The translations under genes were made by a program, and so were the position numbers. From the NCBI RefSeq assembly GCF_026914265.1, contig NC_069138.1:56058085-56122084 (forward strand): 64,000 nt of DNA. The letters run 5' to 3'. This DNA is from Mya arenaria (taxonomy: Eukaryota > Mollusca > Bivalvia > Myida > Myidae). The notes under the pieces were generated by a model. It worked only from the letters and a program-made list of their open reading frames with translations. It searched no databases and was not told the origin of the DNA. Positions 48,688-64,000 of this stretch are shown in pieces; position 1 is the stretch's first letter; each line of letters begins with the position of its first letter.

Positions 48688-51600
48688 TGGTAGTGGTAGT
48701 GGTAGTAGTTGTAGCAGTAGCAGTAGAAGTAGAAGTAGAAGTAGTGGTGGTGGTGGTGGTGGTGGTGGTGGTGGTAGTGGTAGTGGTAGTGGTAGTTCTT
48801 CTTCTTCTTCTTCTTCTTCTTCTTCTTCTTCTTCTTCTTCTTCTTCTTCTTCTTCTTCTTCTTCTTCAAAGAAGTGAAATGCATGTATCTTGAGCTATTA
48901 TTTTTTAAGGCGTTGTATTACATGTATACTACTAGAATGTTAAAACTTTGAAATACGCTTGCGATACGTCAACAATTGACAGACAACAGTATACATACGT
49001 AAAATTATTTCACCAGTTAACCTTTGCTGACCAAGGCTGCGGTGTGACGTTATTTCAACAAAATAACGAACATGTGGATACATGCTATAGCAATGGGCAG
49101 CTTTTGTCCTCAAAAGAACATCTCACAAATGAACTGCCGCATCAGACAATCTGCGCAGTAAAACGCTGCAACATCTTGCGAATTCTAGAGTGTGTCAATG
49201 GTGTTTGGAAAGATGGGCTGCAAACATACACACACGAGGAATGTAAGTATCACAACGCACTTAAAAAGCTGTATTGAAATTGTTTTGTATTCACTTTGTA
49301 TTTTTCGATCGACCTTTCCTAAGATTTCTTATTTACCATTGTTATCATTTAAAATGTACGACACGACACGCCTTATGATGACGCCAGCCTGACCATCTCT
49401 TGTGATTATGTTAGCCCCACTTGGCAATCGCCGTTTCTTTACGATATTGTTTGAAGCATACTCTTTCTGTAACGCTTAAAGCTGCACTCTCACAGATTGA
49501 ATGTTTTTACAACTTTTTTTTATTTTTTGTCTTGGAACGAGCCAATTTTTGCGAAAATCCATGGAAACTAGTTATATAAGACTGCTGACAAAAAATTAGA
49601 TCGCAGATATTTATAATTAAGTTCAAAACTTATTTTTTTATCTGTTTTTCTTTAACCGTTAGTAACGGTTTATGCCATAGAACATTATTTTTCGAACGCA
49701 TCTATGAAAATCTTCGATCTGATTTTTTGTCAGCGATCTTATATTATTGATGTGCAGATATTTACGCAAAAATTTGCTCTTTCCAAGACAAAAAAATAGA
49801 AAAGTTGTTAAAATGGTCAATCTGTGAGAGTGCAGCTTTATATAACAAACGCAAGAACTATTTTTATTTTTCATAGGTTTTGTCCCTGAATACAAGGATA
49901 AGAAGGTTTACAGGAAAAAACGTTTTTTTGGCAGAAGAAGAAGAAGGAGCAGATATACACCTCCCACACGTATGTACTATTCGAACCTTGGGCAGTTTTC
50001 AGAAAGCATGATTGGTTTAAAAAAAGTGTGCTACATCATTAAGACATAACTACCTAAAGATAGCGAAAGAAAAAAATTGTTAACATAATATAACCTACTT
50101 ATCATATGGAACTATAGACCAATATGATATTGGGATACCTCGTATGGGGTTAGGGTTAGGGTTAGGGGACTGTACTCCGTATGATGAAATAGCGAAATAA
50201 AAAGAAAATTGTCGAAAACTGACATAATTTTGGTATTTATGTGTACAATGCATTGAAACTTTATCACTGAAATACCACATTAATTTATTTTTCCGCAGTG
50301 TTTTCGTATTTTTCCATTAGAAAAAAATTACTGGGTATGTCTACCTAGTAGAATTCATTCCTTATGCGTGAATGGATAGTCGATGGTATCACGTGATATA
50401 ACCGAGTTAGGTCTATAGCTATTAAATTAATATCACATGTATTAAGTAAGACTTCGTAGGTCAGTGAATACAACGCTGGACTGCAATTTTGGCGACACCG
50501 GTTCGAACCCGGTCTTCGACATTTTATTTTTTTGATTTTGGTTTTCTTTTTTACAACTATGATATCAACGAGTAAAACATTTTATTAAATAATTGTCCTG
50601 AGATTCGTTACAGAAAAAAATGTTTTGGGTGCTAATTTGGTGTACAGTCCCTTTTATATTTTATTTCAATGTAAAGAAATATTGTTTGCATATTACGAAA
50701 ATGAAAATTTAATGCACTGGATTGTTGTTCTATTTTCTTTTTTCCCATTCTAAGTAAAACAACACGCTTAAAATATTAACACCAAAAATATACTCTAACC
50801 TAGCCAACTGCGGGCCTCCCGGAACTGTTGTTGGTTCGTCGGTTACGACGACAACGACGAATCAAGGTGGTGTCGCTACATACACTTGCTACTCGACTCA
50901 TCAGCATATGTCAGGGAACTTAAAGAGAACCTGTCAATCAAACTCTCAATGGAGCGGCGTGGAACCTGTTTGCGCATGTAAGAAAATACTGTTTCTTACA
51001 ATATACCCATTTAGAAATGATCTCAGACTGATTTACCACAATATCACCTTTTTATAATTTGTTTTATGTCGTGGCCGTCATTGGGGATTTCTCAGTCCGC
51101 ACCAAGAGTTGGTTTCTAATGCAACCAGTTAAAAAAAGTCAACCCCAGTTCGAACAGGCGAAAAATCCCCGAGCCTCGGGAAATGCTTACACTCAGTAGA
51201 TAGAAATCGGTCCTTTACCTCCAGTTCGAGCCAATGAGGAAATCGAGTCAAGCGAATTCGAGCCAACAGGGTTCGACTATATATCCTAAGTTCAGATCGT
51301 GCCGAACATATTGGTGTAAAGTATTGCTCGTTCTACTCGTGTGTTGACTTTCTATACCTGAACCCATCGATTGTCAACTTTCTGTTAAAGAGATAAACTT
51401 TCATTTTAGATATGAAATCTTGTGACAGTAGTCCGTGCTTAAATGGGGGCCGGTGTTCAAATATCCCGGAAAGTTACACGTGCGACTGTCCGGAAATATG
51501 GAAAGGATCGCGGTGTGAAAACGGTATTAGATCTTTTCATCAAACATAATAGACCAATTGTGTTTCTTAGTGAAATATAAAGCTAGTAACAATATATGAA

Positions 51601-54600
51601 ATAAAGTATTGTTTTTTATTTGATCCCATTTAAATGCCACTTATCGTTTTAAAAGAAACGAAATTCGAAGCACATATATAGAGACAATATGAATAGTGCT
51701 TGAGCGAAACAAAATTCTACAGAAAAGATAAGGCTTATTTGCCCGACCTGCACTTTTTTCAGTCGCGCATGTTTGTGCACGCAATCCATGCGTCAATTAT
51801 GAAGAATGCGAGGATGGAGCTGACATGTATACTTGTATCTGTCTGCCCGGGTGGAGCGGGCAAGATTGCGACATTCGTAAGTGATTTGTTTCGAGATCAT
51901 GGCTGGTATTCAATATTCAACTTACGTTACTCTCTTATGGTCATATATCATTGACTTTATTCACTATATTGGTCAGTTATTTATAACAAATAATCCGATT
52001 AGCTACATCTTTCTTAGATCCAATTAAGACCAATATTGAATACTAGTCCATATTGGATTAATATATTTAAATAATAGATTATTACTAAAGCCTGTGTTTG
52101 GAGAAATTGACAGCGTTACACTTACCATTATTTCAACGAACGGTCTCATTCAATTGGAAACTATAATGTTAATTATTTTTCGCGCCTACTCCGTACAAGT
52201 GCGCATTTCATAGCACACATTATTTGGGATGTTTATTCGAATTTTTATCTGATTGACTAAAGTATTTGTGTTTACAGCTGTCGAATGCGGTCGTCCACAA
52301 GGAGTTACCGATGGGACAGTGTGGTACACTGGTACGACACTCAATGGTGTTGCCACCTATGTCTGCAACGAAGACTTCAACATGACATCTGGGGACCGAG
52401 TCCGAACATGCATGGCTAGTGGAGTATGGAGTGGAACAAAACCGACATGCCAATGTTACTTTTTTTTTAAATTCGTTCAGCCAATTAGTAAAATTGCATT
52501 TAAGGATAACCTTTCTCTTAAGGTTTAAGTCTGGTTGAAAAAAATAACAAGAATACAACCTAAAACCTTTTTAGCCAATGAAATTACAGATAGGCAATCA
52601 TGAAGTACTAGGCTTAATCATTAAGAATTCGAACTTTCGCGGGTGTTTCAAGGTCCGACTACTGCAACTCATCCGATACACAATCCATACGTCAGATTTT
52701 TCGTCGACAATGTGTCAGCTAATGAGGTTGTATTCTTAGACAGTTAGATGACCTGAAGTAATATTTAGTGATTAATAAGGGCTCGTAAACTACACTCGCC
52801 CACTCACAATCATTAAAATATTACTTCATGTCATGTTACTATTACATAGCAGATTGCTTTTACAGAGAGATATCGCGCGCGATGCTTTCTTCGTGTTTCG
52901 AATAACAAAAGTAGAAATAAGAATTTTATAAAGCAATTGGAAAATTAACTAATGGGTTTTAAAATAGGTTTCAACTAACAGTACTTCGTCGATAACACAA
53001 TTAATCATTATCTGCAATGATGTTTTACATATTCATAAGATTAAACTTTACAAATGAGTGGGTTAAATTGACAAATAGCGCGTCAAATTTCCCAATTAAA
53101 ATTAATATGTTTCCGTTTTAATAGTCGTTGCCAGTTGCAAAAGTTCACCATGTCATAATGAAGGAAGTTGCGTGAATAAGGTCGAGGACTTTGAATGTCA
53201 TTGCTCTAGCGGGTGGGACGGAAAGACTTGTGAAGAAGGTAAAATATTCCATGAAGAAATTATGTCTTCCTTTTTCAGCTTTGTTCCATTTTTTGGAATT
53301 GATGGGTTTTCCAATTCAGTCATATATCGGAACTTCAAGAAGAAATTAAAGATAATGATCAATTATATCGGTTATTAATGACGTCATTAAATATACTATA
53401 ACTAATGCCTGTAAAGATGAAAATAAAATGTGTTGATTCAATAAAAAAAATCTTAATCCTACTTTGAAACTGTACTGAATATTATTCATATTACGGAAGC
53501 TCAAAATAAATTGATGAATATGATCAATTAAATCGGTTATTAATGACTTCTAAGAACGAACATAATTAGTGCATGTATTGAAAAAACTGAAATGTTTTGA
53601 TTCAATAAAAAAGGTAAAACTTACTTTGAAAATGTGCTTTTTATTTATTTATAATGCGGAAGCTCGAGAAGAAATAAAAGATTATGATTAATTATATCGG
53701 ATGGTATTGACGTCATTAAAAGTACTTTAACAATTAGTGCCTGTAATGAAAAATAAATGAAATGTTTGATTCAATAAAAACTGTAGAAATTACTTGAAAT
53801 AATATACACATTAACGTTTATATTGCGCGCCAAATATTGCGATTATGTTAATCTTTTTTTTTTGCTTATCCTTGTTTCAGATGTCCAACCACCAATTTTG
53901 GAAAATTGTTCCGCCAATTTGATAGTGAACGCCACTGAAAAGACAAAACTTGTTGTCTGGGCCGAGCCAGTGTTTAGCGATCCTATGAATTCAGAGTTAA
54001 GACTTTCCAGCAACTATGAAAGTCCACAATCCGTTTTTCCCTGGGGAGACTTTACCATAACGTATGCAGCAACGAAAATCAAAAATGGATTGTGCACAGA
54101 ATGTACATTTAACATTTCGGTTCGACGTAAGTTACATTGTATACAACAACTTCTTTGCGTTCCATGAGCATCACTGACTGAAGTTACCACTCGGAACACC
54201 CGTCAATTTTCCATCGAAAACAAGCTCGGATGTATATGGACAGTTTACAATGTTAGAAATCTTTAGTTTAACTAAGCAATCAATTTATTCTTATGTTTTC
54301 AAATACACGTTAAAACACTACAATCAATTCATACTATTATTTCATTTTTTAACGAACTAGCGCTACAGATGTGCCGGCATACAGCCGATGTTGTTTTAGA
54401 TGAAAAATGGCCGAGTAGTTCCGAATGTATTGATTATTATACTAGTCTAATGGTGCTATTTAACTGACTTTATGCACACTCTAGAGCTATTGTTCAGTAC
54501 AATTGAACATGCCATAGCAAATAAAATATGTAAGAACCTTGGTGATCTGGCTAGTCTTTTAATGACCAGTCCCTTCATGCGATTCTAGGTAAGTTTTAAT

Positions 54601-55498
54601 CCTTTAGCAGACGGATTTTATGTTTCAAAGCAACGCCATGTGAACCGTTGAAGCAACCTGAGAATGGAGCACTTCTTTGCAATGGATGGGACAACGCGTA
54701 TGGAACGTTCTGTCTGGTTGGATGTAGGAGCAATTTCACAATACATCCACCAAATCGATACGGCAATTGGCTTATCTGCGGTGCATCGGGGAACTGGTCC
54801 AGCCAAGCTCCGGATTGCTCGCGTAAGGATTTCACTTACTTTCAAAGGATTTAATTTACTTATAATTGAAGAAAAGACCTGTAAAACAAAAGAAACTGCA
54901 GGGGCAGCGCAGTGGCCTCAAATCCTCACGATGACAAAGCAGACAGTTGATTGATGAGAGACAAACATCGTTACAACTAACACATGTAACAAATATTTAC
55001 ATATCGTTATACATAAAAATTTATACATTTATATGTGTATTTATTATATGCTTTCTGGCGGTTTATAGAGATTTTCAGTAAACGAAAATGATATTTCACA
55101 GTGAAAACACCAATTTGAATTTGGCCAAAAAAATAAAGATACTTTTGCCTTTTTTTCGACAAATCGGACCTGATTGACTTAACACAAGCTTAACGATAAA
55201 CATTTGTTCTGTAGTGTCCACTGAATTACTGCAAAAAATAACAGTTTAATTATATAACCATTCCAAACAAAAGTATCATATATATTGTGCATTGTCTATT
55301 TTAGTGAATATGGAGAAAGAGGGCGACATACTGGCGTTTCATCCGTCCTATACAGACTTTTCGTTCGATGAATGCCATAACACAACCAAACTAAGACAAA
55401 TATTTATATCGGAAATGACGTCACACCCGGATCTATCAGAGTTTTGCCAATTGTACCAAGCCTGTAACGATGTCAACCAAGTGAATGTTTTATGTTAA
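48504..55498 (+). CDS. Gene B: secreted sushi/EGF/HYR protein related to gene A
   Basis: Eleven exons, about 561 residues: 48504-48545, 49017-49242, 49877-49969, 50804-50977, 51410-51523, 51763-51876, 52278-52454, 53125-53238, 53881-54126, 54631-54822, 55305-55498. Exon 1 gives MHFLCFFLTGYILR, a short signal peptide; its link to exon 2 is the least certain (acceptor at 49016 chosen for frame and pyrimidines). Exon 2 is the Cys module of gene A exon 2; exon 3 the basic linker (KKRFFGRRRRRSR). Then CCP, EGF, EGF, CCP, EGF, HYR, CCP. Exon 11 is the first half of the furin-site module and ends NVLC-TAA. All internal joins are phase 1. There is no membrane helix, so secreted. It diverges from gene A in module order. 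Confidence 0.8.
48652..48866. repeat. Compound (GTA)n/(GTG)n/(TTC)n microsatellite
   Basis: Trinucleotide runs in intron 1 of gene B. They produce poly-Val, poly-Leu and poly-Tyr frames that are not genes. Confidence 0.95.
49476..49842. mobile_element. MITE with AGCTGCACTCTCAC ends, copy 1
   Basis: TTAA-AGCTGCACTCTCACAGATTG on the left, CAATCTGTGAGAGTGCAGCT-TTAT on the right, with long inner inverted similarity. It is a piggyBac-type TTAA target with one base changed at the right. Second copy at 56621-56977. Confidence 0.8.
50146..50168 (+). repeat. Interstitial telomere-like (TTAGGG)n
   Basis: Three consecutive TTAGGG units with GGGG on each side, in the intron between exons 3 and 4 of gene B. 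Confidence 0.8.
50452..50519 (+). mobile_element. tRNA-like sequence, probable SINE head
   Basis: Has an A box (TAGGTCAGTGAATAC) and a perfect T arm (ACCGG-TTCGAAC-CCGGT), but the acceptor and anticodon stems do not pair. I read it as tRNA-derived and not a working tRNA gene. Confidence 0.5.
51110..51285. mobile_element. MITE, reversed relative of 39778-39950
   Basis: Contains 'gaaatcggtcctttacct', AGTTCGAGCCAATGAGG and ends GCCAACAGGGTTCGACTATA, the reverse complement of the 39778 element's start. It lies before exon 5 of gene B. Confidence 0.6.
51905..52060. mobile_element. Short MITE with GTATTCAA ends
   Basis: GGTATTCAATATTCAACTTA on the left and GATCCAATTAAGACCAATAT plus TGAATACT on the right. 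It is a reversed copy of 43755-43870, so the family occurs in introns of both gene A and gene B. Confidence 0.55.
52749..52850. mobile_element. Small foldback element
   Basis: TGACCTGAAGTAATATTTAG on the left pairs with TAAAATATTACTTCATGTCA on the right across a 40-bp loop. Confidence 0.5.
53330..53825. repeat. Three tandem copies of an approximately 165-bp unit
   Basis: Units start near 53330, 53495 and 53657. Each reads GGAA(C/G)(C/T)TC..., a 'atcggttatt'-like stretch, 'ttgattcaataaaaa' and 'acttgaaa', with several differences between units. They lie in the intron between exons 8 and 9 of gene B. Confidence 0.75.
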
Positions 55499-55546
55499 TG
55501 GATTTTATTAACTTTGTGTTTGTTATATTTTGAGTTCAACATTTAA

Positions 55547-55552
55547 AATAAA
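55547..55552 (+). terminator. Poly(A) signal of gene B
   Basis: AATAAA 49 bases after the TAA stop, which supports a real 3' end here and not an internal exon. Confidence 0.6.
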
Positions 55553-58227
55553 TCAAACGTTTCATTTATTTGAAAGGTTATTATGCATTTGAAATTGATC
55601 GTTTAATTACAGGTGACTTTCATTTACAGTTTGAAACAAGCTTTGGGATAAATATGTACTTGTAATTTTGCCTGTTATATTTGAATATGTTTTTGAAAGA
55701 ATACCTTTATAAGATAATAAATTTCATTGTTTAATTGTTTTGCTTTTTCATCTTAAAAGAAAAGGTATCGATAACACGTTAAGGTATTATTCAAATCCGA
55801 ACATTCTATTGTGTTAGCTGATCTTAAAGATATAAGATCTTAAAGATATAAGATCAGTTAATTACATCAGATACTGATTTACTACCGTTTAACCATTGGT
55901 AAATATTTTACTCAGAGACTTGAAAGCAAAATGCAGATTCCAACAGTTGCCCCTGGATTACTTTTAATAGTTGTGTGTTGCCTCAGTTTGGTAAATCAGT
56001 CTTGACCCTGAAAATAAAAAATACAACATTTTAAAGGCTGCTTATCACGTCATGGGACAAAAAACAACACAATACAATTATGTTTTTGGGCGATATTTCC
56101 ACATATTTTTAAACCTTTAAATCCACTAGGATTATATAATTCACAAGAGAAGAAACTTAACAAAACACGATTTGTCATGAAAAAGATAAATGTCCAGTTC
56201 AGACATTAATTGAATAGCTAATACACAAACCAACTGCTCAAAGGTACGATTTATATACCTGCAAATATAAAATTTAATATTTAAATACAAAATGCTATAT
56301 TTACCGTTTTTGTTAAAACTTTTAATGAAAAGAATTAAATTGATTAATTGAATCAAACTCCATGTATTTTGGTAGTTCATAATTATCATACGTCTTATGA
56401 TCATTTTAGTTGGATTAACATTTGCTATCGATGCGTACAGGGTTCCATAGTATATCAATTTACCGAGTATAAATCAAATTTGTTTTGTAAATGTTGAAAA
56501 GCAAGTTTTAAATACATGTGGCTGCTTTATATCTGCCAGGTTTAATTGATTGTGTCTGCATTCAACTTGCAAAAATGAAATATCGAACAGATCAAGCTTG
56601 ACTTATTACTTTTATAAACCTTAAAGCTGCACTCTCACTGATTTACCGTGTTTACAACTTTTTATTTTTTGTCAAGGAAAGAGCATTTTTTTCCGTAGAT
56701 ATCTGCTAACCAATGATAGAAGACTGCTGACAAAAAATCAGATCGTAGATTTTCATATTTCCGTTCGGAAATTAATGTTTTACGGCTTACTAACGGTTTA
56801 AGATCAATGCATTAAACATCAATTTTTGAACTTAAATATAAAAACCTGCGATATAATTTTTGTCAGCATTCTTATAAAACTGGTTTCCATGGATTTTCGC
56901 AAAAATTGGCTTGTTCCAAGACAAAAAAAATAAAAAAAGTTGTCAAAACGTTCAATCTGTAAGAGTGCAGCTTTAAACTCTTACGTACACTGAAACGGAC
57001 GTTCACGCGAAAAAGACTTTAAAAAAGCTCCAAACCTTTTCCCTATTTCTTAACTGCCACTAAAATGAATTTCTTACCAGCGGAGCAAGGTCAAATAGGA
57101 AATAATCAGGAAATTCTTCTATTAGAGCGTAACAGAATGTACACGTACGAACGCAGTCGCTGATGACACATCAACAATACTCAGTAAAATAACAAATTTT
57201 GAGAAAATTTAATAATTATCAAGGGAAGGATTTTTTTCTCAGCGCCGAATGTTTATTTGTCCGCCCTTCTCATTTTGGCGCCTTTCTCACTTGTTCTCTA
57301 GTTTTAATCCGGTTCGGACGTGTGTTTTCGTATTAATATGAATGTCAGATTCTTTAATGTTGAACATTTCACGACCACGCAGTTTGACCTCATTGATACC
57401 CATTCAAGCAAATGTTAATTAACATTACGTTGAGAAATATTTTATGCTAATCAGGAAGTTGATACACAATAAGACAAGCAACTGCTCATAGACTTTCAAT
57501 TAAAGACCCGTTTGAATGTTGATGATATCAGACTTCTCTGATCAAAGCTTAACCTTATCGATCTACTACAAAACGTATCTTGAACGACATTCAATTATTT
57601 ATATGTCAAAGTGAGATCTGCCCTGTCGCATTAATTTCAATAATTATAAATTAAGTATAGAAAAGTACATTCATATTCATAAGCTAGATCAGTTACCCCA
57701 GTGAATGAATTACAATTATTATTTCTTTTCATTGAATGATTACACAAACTTCCTTACAAACAGTCGGCTGGAGATCAATTTATTCATAATTGATGAAGAA
57801 TCTCTATGTGATTTGAAATCAAAACTTAAGATGTGGGGTAAAATGATCTCATAAATAAACCCATAAATGAATACATGCGGAACTTAAATTCAATTCTGTG
57901 AATTTCTTAAAGTGCAGTGGAATTCTGGTTATAGGCTTGTCAAACAATTATTCGTAGAACTCGGGTAAGTACCTAATAAAAACCATTCTACAGACAACGT
58001 TATTTGATTGGTCAAATGAAGAGAAAGGAATATTTAAAAAGCATGAGCTGATGGAAGAATTTTAAGTCAAATTTTAAGACGTCAGCAAAGTGTATTGGTA
58101 TTTCCATTTATAAACCTTACTGTTTCCATGAATTGCTAGAAGAAGAATAAGAAGAATTTAGAGAAATCTTTTGTCCAACTTTTTCTTCTAACATTCACAA
58201 GTTGCGACTGAACATTTGAAGTGAACA
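55553..58227. other. Spacer between genes B and C
   Basis: Holds the MITE at 56621-56977 and no recognisable exons. TTATAAAC at 58108-58115, about 115 bp before gene C's ATG, is the best TATA candidate for gene C. Confidence 0.5.
56621..56977. mobile_element. MITE with AGCTGCACTCTCAC ends, copy 2
   Basis: TTAA flanks both ends (CCTTAA-AGCTGCACTCTCACTG and GAGTGCAGCT-TTAAAC), showing the piggyBac-type TTAA target clearly. Inner sequence matches the 49476-49842 copy. Confidence 0.85.
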
Positions 58228-63527
<5,300 letters not shown>

Positions 63528-64000
63528 GTATGTAATAATTTCAATTTTAATTAACCAAAAACATTATAATTACCAGGTGCCATTTATCAATTACTCTTGT
63601 ACATGACTAATAAAAAATGGTAAGTTATATATGTTTGTAAAATGCAATCCATTTAAGAGTAATTTAAACCCATTGACAAACAATCTCGACAAACCGTTAG
63701 GGTTTTCTGCAAACCTATTACAAAATGTATGTAGTTAAATAAACTGGTAATTGTGAATATCCAACAACATAAAAGTAAGCCAACCTATTAGAACGATAGT
63801 TTTGAAAGGAAATGAGGGCCATGTCCCGGTTTCTATCAATAAATTAATTGTTTTGGGAAGCTGGCGATTGCCATGATGTTAAAACAAAATAACAACTGAA
63901 GGACAGGCCCAGTAACCTTCATTCAACGAAGACCCTGCTCAATTGGTTATTTGAACAAACCCATATCTATTAAATTTAACACTTATTATTAAAAGTTTGC
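63528..64000. other. Intron of gene C up to the window edge
   Basis: Starts at donor GTATGT after exon 10. I find no further exon before the window ends. Confidence 0.6.

Noticed and set aside
48648-48893. Poly-Val/Leu and poly-Lys/Tyr frames
   Set aside because: Products of trinucleotide microsatellites in intron 1 of gene B.
50452-50519. Functional tRNA gene
   Set aside because: Only the A box and T arm are convincing; acceptor and anticodon stems do not form.

Overview
The window is animal genomic DNA, most likely from a bivalve mollusc or a close lophotrochozoan. The evidence is spliced genes built from extracellular modules with GT-AG introns, AT-rich non-coding DNA, many short inverted-repeat elements, and tRNA-headed SINEs. 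There are no bacterial operons, no rRNA and no convincing functional tRNA.

Left part (1-18400). A duplicated array of promoter-like cassettes lies at about 290-1598, 1890-2590, 10885-12650, 13140-13678 and 14460-14840. The two fullest copies carry an ISRE/IRF-type GAAA-NN-GAAA element directly before a TATA box. Three copies share what looks like a non-coding first exon ending in a splice donor. A 7.5-kb DNA transposon (2710-10238) with long terminal inverted repeats splits the array; it encodes zinc-binding modules, a FEN1/XPG-like (PIN-fold) nuclease and a Cys-rich tail. Downstream is one intact two-exon gene (15571-17895) for a 685-residue protein that joins a von Willebrand A domain, a papain-like cysteine protease with a visible Cys/His/Asn triad, and a C-terminal zinc ribbon. 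A 49-bp inverted repeat carrying a TATA box sits just upstream. A VWA-protease gene downstream of interferon-type promoter cassettes is the best candidate here for an undescribed, possibly immune, system.

Middle (18400-26200) is intergenic, with microsatellites and dispersed repeats.

Right part (26200-64000) is a cluster of three related SVEP1/polydom-like genes. Gene A (minus, 48168-26200, 25 exons, about 1680 residues) encodes a type I membrane protein: signal peptide, Cys module, basic linker, HYR and sushi repeats, furin-site module, Eph-like Cys repeats, pentraxin/LamG, two EGF, TSP1, a second furin-site module, transmembrane helix and a PPPY tail. Gene B (plus, 48504-55498) is a shorter secreted relative that starts head-to-head with A, about 335 bp between start codons. 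Gene C (plus, 58228 to beyond the window) repeats A's order from the first HYR onwards. Nearly every internal intron is phase 1, the usual sign of exon shuffling. Intron 1 of gene A holds a 3-kb minisatellite of 32-bp units organised into a 928-bp higher-order repeat.

All exon joins were made by eye from splice motifs and reading phase. One join in gene A (exon 15 to 16) does not fit.
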